Shown here: positions 59,053 through 64,000 of the stretch, in pieces
How positions within the stretch are numbered: the stretch's first letter is position 1
Layout: each line of letters opens with the position of its first letter
Source: Thermococcus sp. 4557
Lineage (GTDB): Archaea; Methanobacteriota_B; Thermococci; Thermococcales; Thermococcaceae
Assembly (NCBI RefSeq): GCF_000221185.1
Contig: NC_015865.1
Coordinates: 124,001-188,000, forward strand
DNA: 64,000 nucleotides
Direction of reading: 5' to 3'
The notes under the pieces: generated by a model
Databases searched by the model: none
Told to the model about the DNA's origin: nothing
Seen by the model: the letters and a program-made list of their open reading frames with translations, nothing else
Translations under genes and position numbers: made by a program

Positions 59053-60058
59053 TATTCCACCACCTCACCAGAAGTGAAGCCATCAGTGCCAGAATCCCGG
59101 AGTACAGGTAGTACCTCCAGGGGTTATCGGGAGGGGAAGAGTCTCCTTCGTCGGGAAAAGCGATGTTCGTGTCGTACAGTTTGATGCCGTCCGGCCACAC
59201 ACCATCTTCTGATTTTCCACGGATTCTTCTGTCCATACTGTCGATACCGAAAACTCCAAGGGCCATCAGCTCGGTGGAGTGGCTGAAGGTTCCCGCTATC
59301 ATGACGCCGGTTAGGAAGTCGTAGGTGTATTCCTCCCTTCCACCCCCAGAGATTGACCAGTTCTTCCCGGCCTCGCTGAAGTAGAACCTCCGGGTTGTTA
59401 TCCCAATGTGGGGCGGCCTGAAGGGTCTGTAGTACGTCAGAACCGTGCTGTTGCCGTAGGCGCTGTAGGTGACGTTCCCCACCGAGACGTTGATCTCCCT
59501 TGAAAGCCCCTCAAGTCTGAAGAGCACCTTCCCGGGTCTCGGTGGATCCGATGGGTTGATGAAGAGGGTGGCTTTTCCGATGGGGGTTCCGTTATCAAAG
59601 TACGTCATGGTTGTCAGGTTAAGGTCCAGCACCTTCCATATCGTCAAATTGGGGATTATTTCGAGATAATTGCCCTCGAGGGTGGCATTCACAAACGTCA
59701 CGCTGACGTTAACGCGGGCAAGTTCTTTTTGGATAGTGACGATCTCAAAACGCAGAAATATTCTGGTGCAGTCTCCGATTACAAACGGGAATCCGTCTTT
59801 TTTCCACGGAGAATCGTCGCTCAAGCGGCTTATGATGTCGATTCTAACACTGGAAGGAAGCATTTCGGGATAAAGCTGAAACATGTACAGGTCCCTAATG
59901 TCCCTTGGGCCGCCTTCGGGTTCAGGGAGTGCATACGTTGCGTGGGTGCCTTCTCTGAGCCACCCGGCTGTTTCCCATGCCGAAGTGGTTGAGGGTACCC
60001 CTTGAAAAGCAATAATCAGTACGATTAGTGTAATAACTCTTCCGAGTTTTCCTCTAAT
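59039..60058 (-). CDS. Anchored ectodomain protein of ABC module 2, probable ATT start
   Basis: The first ATG in frame (59884) gives 281 aa without a signal peptide. The frame is open upstream to a stop at 60065-60067. An ATT at 60058, six bases after GGTGA and 13 bases after the predicted transcript start, would give 339 aa beginning with a textbook signal peptide (RGKLGRVITLIVLIIAFQG) and then AGWLREGTHATYAL, which aligns with YWFKEGIYAKYVA of the module 1 paralogue. The C terminus has the shared T-N-I-x-F, one membrane helix and a basic tail. No ATG, GTG or TTG occurs in frame between the stop and 59884. The long form is preferred. Function unknown. Confidence 0.8.
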   Translation of the reverse strand: MRGKLGRVITLIVLIIAFQGVPSTTSAWETAGWLREGTHATYALPEPEGGPRDIRDLYMFQLYPEMLPSSVRIDIISRLSDDSPWKKDGFPFVIGDCTRIFLRFEIVTIQKELARVNVSVTFVNATLEGNYLEIIPNLTIWKVLDLNLTTMTYFDNGTPIGKATLFINPSDPPRPGKVLFRLEGLSREINVSVGNVTYSAYGNSTVLTYYRPFRPPHIGITTRRFYFSEAGKNWSISGGGREEYTYDFLTGVMIAGTFSHSTELMALGVFGIDSMDRRIRGKSEDGVWPDGIKLYDTNIAFPDEGDSSPPDNPWRYYLYSGILALMASLLVRWWNNGHR

Positions 60059-60100
60059 CGGAGGTCACCAACAGGTGTGACGATTGAACGTCTTATAAAT
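60059..60100 (-). promoter_or_regulatory. Promoter and ribosome binding site before the ATT start
   Basis: On the minus strand: TATA box ATTTATAA (60093-60100), predicted transcript start about 60071, GGTGACC (60063-60069) and then the ATT codon. Spacing of each element is normal for Thermococcales; only the start codon is not. Confidence 0.7.
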
Positions 60101-60139
60101 GTTACCTTCAAAAATAAAAATTAATGGTCCGCTGATGCC

Positions 60140-61420
60140 TCAAGCGAGTGCCTTTCCCATCGTCTCCTCCCCTAACGCTAAGACGTCCAGCGCGCCGATT
60201 ATCGCCACCACGGCAATCACAAGTACTGCTAAAGCGCTCCCGCTCAGCTCCATTATCCTGCCGGCCAGGATCGGTGCGATTCCCCCGCCTATCCTCGCCA
60301 TCGCCCCCGCCCAGCCGGTTCCGGTGCCCCTGACGGCCGTCGGGTAGAGCTCCGGCGTGTAAGCGTAGATGGCTCCCCAGGCACCGAGGTTGAAGAAGCT
60401 GAAGGCTATCGCACTCGCGATTATCGCCGCCTCGTTCCCCGAGCTGGCCGCGAAGTAGAAGCCGACTCCGGCTATTCCAGAAAGCAGGAGGTAGTAGGAG
60501 AGGGTCTTCTTCCGGCCGATTCTCTCAAGCAGGTATGCGGCGCTCCAGTAGCCGGGTAGCTGGGCGATGGCGGTGATGATGAAGTACTGGAAGCTCTTGA
60601 AGACGGTGATTCCCAGCGTTGCCGAGAGGAACTTCGGAAGCCAGATGAAGAAGCCGTAGTAGGCGAAGGCTATGCTGAACCAGGCTATCGTGAGCATAAG
60701 TGTAACCCTTCCGTACTTTCTCCAGAGGTCCATGACCGAGGCTTTCTTTTCCCCTTTCGGAACCTCAAGCTTAACGCTCACTCCGAGGGCCCTTCTTATG
60801 GTCTCCTCGGCCTCCTTAACGCGCCCCCTGACGAGCAGGTAGCGGGGTGATTCGGGAAGGGTGAGGAGCAGCGGAATGATGAGTATTATCGCGCCGCCGA
60901 AGAGCAGTATGCCCCTCCAGTCGGCCTTCACGAGGATGGCAACCACTCCTATGATTATCGTTCCTATCGCCCAGAAGCTCTCGAGGATTGAAATCATCGC
61001 ACCCCTTATCGAGCGGGGCATGAACTCGGCGAAGTAGGAGCTTGCAACCGGCAGCGAGCCGCCGAGGCCGAGGCCGACGATGAAGCGCAGGGTTATGAGG
61101 GCGTCCAGGCTACCCGCGAAGGAGCTGACTATCGAGCCGATGGAGAATGTGGCAACCGCGAGGGTGAGGGTTTTCTTCCGCCCAATCCTGTCGGCTAGAT
61201 ATCCGAAGAGCCACGCGCCGAAGAGCATGCCGAAGAGCGCCGCCGAGCCGAGGGAGCCTAGCTTTGTGAGGCTGCCCTGGAAGGCGGGGTCGTTCTTGAG
61301 CAGGGCTATGACGAATCCTGCCGAGATGGTGTTCACGGCTATGAACGCCCATACGGTTCCGAGGATGGCTAAAAGCGTGTAGTGGAACTTATTCAACCGG
61401 GAGTTTTCGATGGCCTCCAT
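60140..61420 (-). CDS. MFS transporter (metabolite:H+ symporter-like)
   Basis: A 426-aa, twelve-helix major-facilitator protein. The A motif in loop 2-3 is GYLADRIGRKKTLTLA, its echo in loop 8-9 LLERIGRKKTLSYY, and the sugar-porter-like PESPRYLLVRGRVKEAEE ends helix 6. It groups with the aromatic-acid/sugar symporter section by eye; substrate unknown. GGTGGTTGGG precedes the ATG at 61420, and a GCTTAAAAAC TATA element lies at about 61453-61463. Confidence 0.9.
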   Translation of the reverse strand: MEAIENSRLNKFHYTLLAILGTVWAFIAVNTISAGFVIALLKNDPAFQGSLTKLGSLGSAALFGMLFGAWLFGYLADRIGRKKTLTLAVATFSIGSIVSSFAGSLDALITLRFIVGLGLGGSLPVASSYFAEFMPRSIRGAMISILESFWAIGTIIIGVVAILVKADWRGILLFGGAIILIIPLLLTLPESPRYLLVRGRVKEAEETIRRALGVSVKLEVPKGEKKASVMDLWRKYGRVTLMLTIAWFSIAFAYYGFFIWLPKFLSATLGITVFKSFQYFIITAIAQLPGYWSAAYLLERIGRKKTLSYYLLLSGIAGVGFYFAASSGNEAAIIASAIAFSFFNLGAWGAIYAYTPELYPTAVRGTGTGWAGAMARIGGGIAPILAGRIMELSGSALAVLVIAVVAIIGALDVLALGEETMGKALA

Positions 61421-61598
61421 TTTCCCAACCACCTGGTTTCATTTGCATGAAGAAGTTTTTAAGCGTTTTCTCGGTCGTTCCGTCTTGTTACACAGGTTTG
61501 GGGAATTTTCCGGGAGCCTTGGAGAATAACATGACCGGCTGTTCTGTTTTCAGCCCCATGTTTTCACAAGCTAACATCGAAGAAGAAAAGAGGGGAAA

Positions 61599-62921
61599 TC
61601 ACTTCGTCGCCCTCGTTATGCCAACATCCTCCACGAGAACGTAGGGCGTTGAAACCGGCGTGCTGACCTCCCACCAGTGGATGTGGTAGCTCTCCTTTCC
61701 GAGCGCCTTGATTCCCTCAAGGATCCTCTGGAAGTTGTCGCTGACGCGGATGTTCCTTATCGGCCTCAGCTCGCCGTTCTCGACGAGGAATATTCCGTCC
61801 CTCGGGATTGTGGAGAAGTCCCCTGCAACGTAGTTCTGGAAGCGGGTGTACCAGACGTTGGTGATGTAGATTCCCCTCTTGACCTCGCTGAACAACTCCT
61901 CCCTGGAGTAGTCGCCCGGCTCAAGGACGATGTTCCACGCGTGGGGCATTATGAGGCCCGCGTTGGCCGTTGTCTCGGTTCCGTACTTCTTTGCCATGCT
62001 CGTGTTGAGCAGGAACGTCTTGAAGGTTCCGTTCTCGATTATCGTTGTTTCCCTCGTGGGCACTCCCTCGTCGTCGAACTTCCTCGTTCCGTAGCCGTTG
62101 GGCATGTTGCCGACGTCCTTTATCGTGACGATTTCATTAGCGACTTTCTGGCCGAGCTTGTTCACCAGGAAGCTGAAACCGGCCTCCGCCGCGTAGGCGG
62201 ATGTCATAAAGCTCATGTAGCTCAGCAGGTTCGCAAACGCCAACGGGTCGAAGATTACGTCAAACTTCCCCTCCGGCCCCTGCTCCGGGTTCTGTGCCAT
62301 CTTGGCTATCTCGCCGGCCTTTCTTCCGGCGCTCTCGGGGTCGAACTTCTTGAGAACGCGAACCGAGTTCGTTCCGTGGCCGCTCTCAAGGTCTCCGATG
62401 AAGGCCCTAACGCTTATCTCTATCCCACTGCCCTCGTCGAAGGCCTCGACGCCGTTGCTCGTGGTCAGGTAAAGCCTATTGTGGTCGGTGTAGAGAACAC
62501 CTGCTACCCTCTTAGCTCCCTCCTCAAGGGCGGCGTTGATGGCCCTTTCCACGTACTCGTTCGGCTCGTCGAGTTCGACTATGGCCTTGTCGAAGGTCTC
62601 CGGGATGTCTTTATACTGGAACGGCCCCTCAGCGATGCCGTAGTAGTCCTCCTTCGGTGCCATGCCCTTCATGTTGCTCAGGAGGGTTTTCAGAGTCCTC
62701 TCGATGTTCTCCTCGCTCAGCTCGGTGATGCTCGTTCCGGCAACGCGTTTCTCAAGCTCGACGAACAGCTCCACCTTCCTCTCGTGCCAGTTCTTGGCAA
62801 CGGTTATCTCGTTGTTGGCGAAGCGAACCTGGCGCCTGTCCATCTCGTAGCCCAGAACGACGACATCGCCAAATCCAAGCTCCTTGGCCTTCTTCAGGAT
62901 GAACTCATTAACGTCGAACAT
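61599..62921 (-). CDS. tldE: TldE/PmbA-family metalloprotease subunit
   Basis: A 440-aa partner of TldD. TldD/TldE heterodimers degrade or trim peptides. TldE itself lacks the zinc-binding HExxxH, and none is seen here. Family features are VRFANNEITVAKNW at the start, DGIFLVENGELRPIRNIRVSDNF and the C-terminal SYHIHWWEVSTP. GAGGTGGTGG before the ATG at 62921 sets the start. It follows tldD after ten bases and belongs to the same operon. Confidence 0.92.
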   Translation of the reverse strand: MFDVNEFILKKAKELGFGDVVVLGYEMDRRQVRFANNEITVAKNWHERKVELFVELEKRVAGTSITELSEENIERTLKTLLSNMKGMAPKEDYYGIAEGPFQYKDIPETFDKAIVELDEPNEYVERAINAALEEGAKRVAGVLYTDHNRLYLTTSNGVEAFDEGSGIEISVRAFIGDLESGHGTNSVRVLKKFDPESAGRKAGEIAKMAQNPEQGPEGKFDVIFDPLAFANLLSYMSFMTSAYAAEAGFSFLVNKLGQKVANEIVTIKDVGNMPNGYGTRKFDDEGVPTRETTIIENGTFKTFLLNTSMAKKYGTETTANAGLIMPHAWNIVLEPGDYSREELFSEVKRGIYITNVWYTRFQNYVAGDFSTIPRDGIFLVENGELRPIRNIRVSDNFQRILEGIKALGKESYHIHWWEVSTPVSTPYVLVEDVGITRATK

Positions 62922-62931
62922 CTCCACCACC

Positions 62932-64000
62932 TCACGGCCTCCTCAGCGGTATGTCCCTGAGCCTCGCGTGTGCTCCGCCCATCCAGACCGGGACACCCTG
63001 TCCGGGTTCACCTTTGCCGCAGGTTCCCGGGTAGTACTCGACCTCTTTGCCCACTGCATCGACGCTGCTCCACAAGGCCCTGGTGGTTATCTCGAGGATA
63101 GGCCTCCTGACCGGGTGCTTTATCTCACCGTTCTCGATGAGGTAGGCCTCCCTGCCGATGTACCTCTGCTGATAGCGCCTGTCGTCGATGTTCCACTCGT
63201 TGAACGAGACCATGTAAACACCGAGCTTGATGTCCTCAATCAGCTCCTCGAAGGAGTGGTCACCGGGTGCTAGGTAGGTGTTGGCCATCCTGACTATCGG
63301 CTCGCGGTTGTAGTTTATCGCCCTCGCGGCCGCGTTGGAGCGCTGGCCGAGCTTATAGGCATACTCCCTGTTGGTGAGGAACTCGGTGATTATTCCGTCC
63401 TTGATGAGGTAGCGCGGCCTCGCTTTGACGCCCTCGTCGTCGTAGAGGTAGAAGCCCCAGCTGTTCGGCAGGGTCGGGTCCTCTATGACGGTGACGGCTT
63501 CACTTCCGATTCTCTCGCCGAGCATGTCTGGCTTGACGAAGCTCTCTCCTGCCTGCGCCGCTTCCCTGCCGAAAATCCTGTCCGACTCGTAGGGATGCCC
63601 GACGCTCTCGTGGACGGCTATGCCTGCCACCTCAGGGCTTATGACCAGGTCAACCTTGCCTTCGGGCGGCTTCTTGCCCTCGTAGATGAGCTTCTTCAGA
63701 GCTTCAACATCCTTAACCGCCCAGCTCCACGGCTCGTCCTTCTCGATGAGCTCCAGTCCACCGGAGAACGCCCTCTGGACGAACGGCGCCTGCTCCATCT
63801 GGCCGTTCTCGAAGACAACGAGGTTATAAGTTACCGAAACGCGCGGGATTTTGCTCTTCACGTAGGCCCCCTCGCTGTTGACGAAGACCTTCTTCCAGAG
63901 CTGGTCGGAGTACATTAGATAGCGCATGGGAACGTTCACGCCGGCGGCTTTAACCTCCTCCTCGATTTTCCGGAGGATTTCTAACTTCTCTTCCGGGGAA
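62932..64000 (-). CDS. tldD: TldD metalloprotease, 5' end cut off by the window
   Basis: Catalytic subunit of the TldD/TldE peptidase. The zinc motif HESVGHPYESD (HExxxH) is present, with DEGVKARPRYLIKDGI and NTYLAPGDHSFEELIEDI further on. The frame continues to the last base of the window (…EEKLEILRKIEEEVKAAGV before the GTG at 63939), so the true start lies beyond 64000. It is followed by tldE on the same strand. In bacteria the pair matures microcins; in Thermococcus the role is general peptide turnover or unknown. Confidence 0.93.
   Translation of the reverse strand, partial: SPEEKLEILRKIEEEVKAAGVNVPMRYLMYSDQLWKKVFVNSEGAYVKSKIPRVSVTYNLVVFENGQMEQAPFVQRAFSGGLELIEKDEPWSWAVKDVEALKKLIYEGKKPPEGKVDLVISPEVAGIAVHESVGHPYESDRIFGREAAQAGESFVKPDMLGERIGSEAVTVIEDPTLPNSWGFYLYDDEGVKARPRYLIKDGIITEFLTNREYAYKLGQRSNAAARAINYNREPIVRMANTYLAPGDHSFEELIEDIKLGVYMVSFNEWNIDDRRYQQRYIGREAYLIENGEIKHPVRRPILEITTRALWSSVDAVGKEVEYYPGTCGKGEPGQGVPVWMGGAHARLRDIPLRRP

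Noticed and set aside
1-64000. tRNA, rRNA, C/D-box guide RNA or insertion-sequence features
   Set aside because: Intergenic gaps were read for tRNA-like ends, RUGAUGA/CUGA box pairs and inverted-repeat ends; none convinced me. A covariance-model scan would be decisive.

Overview
The window is a stretch of a hyperthermophilic archaeon of the order Thermococcales, most likely a GC-rich Thermococcus. The evidence is the protein set: a superoxide reductase, rubredoxin and rubrerythrin cluster; archaeal PCNA, GINS51 and TFS side by side; AlaX; Trm-G10; TldD/TldE; a Sir2 deacetylase; and CRISPR repeats ending in GTGGAAAG. It is supported by dense coding, short operons with ATGA or TGATG overlaps, GGTGA/GGAGGTG ribosome binding sites and TTTATAA-type TATA boxes. 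No rRNA, tRNA, transposase or insertion sequence was recognised.

Layout. 0-3.3 kb: a truncated surface protein, AlaX and a second anchored surface protein. 3.3-16.6 kb: a complete type I-B (Cst/Tneap) CRISPR-Cas locus, all on the minus strand. In transcription order it is leader 2, array 2 (39 repeats), cas6-cas8-cas7-cas5, leader 1, array 1 (31 repeats), cas1-cas2-cas4-cas3. 16.6-29.5 kb: tRNA methyltransferase Trm-G10, then an oxidative-stress and ferritin-like region (six ferritin-fold genes, SOR, rubredoxin, two DUF59 proteins, a flavodiiron protein). Embedded in it, at 18.4-21.8 kb, is a five-gene surface-protein/ABC-transporter operon. 29.5-37.5 kb: an antiporter-like membrane protein and two metal-defence units: arsR-cadA with a visible operator, and copB, a SHOCT protein and copR with a shared promoter motif. 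37.6-42.1 kb: a Bat-type regulator, a methyltransferase, an ABC-2 exporter and peroxiredoxin. 42.3-47.6 kb: a molybdopterin oxidoreductase joined to the TFS/PCNA/GINS51 information-processing operon, then a DUF234 ATPase with a 22-bp palindrome at its promoter. 47.7-55.5 kb: three tandem Ig-like secreted proteins, glyA and an amino-acid permease that share an operator-like motif, Sir2, and small metabolic and membrane genes. 55.5-60.1 kb: a second, paralogous copy of the surface-protein/ABC operon. 60.1-64 kb: an MFS transporter and the tldE-tldD pair, the latter cut by the window end.

The most interesting items are as follows. (1) A duplicated module of four genes in the same order (lipid-side anchored ectodomain protein, ABC-2 permease, small two-anchor protein, ATPase with an Asp Q-loop) has no function I can name. 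It carries extra secreted partners: a 137-aa protein in copy 1 and a PEGA protein in copy 2. (2) The first gene of copy 2 appears to start at an ATT codon. Promoter, ribosome binding site, signal peptide and paralogue alignment all agree on this. (3) Several operator-like sequences are shared between genes (copB/SHOCT/copR, glyA/permease) or placed exactly at promoters (arsR-cadA, DUF234 ATPase). (4) The two CRISPR arrays have different repeats and unrelated leaders but share one cas gene set, and the worn terminal repeat of array 1 runs into the cas1 promoter region.
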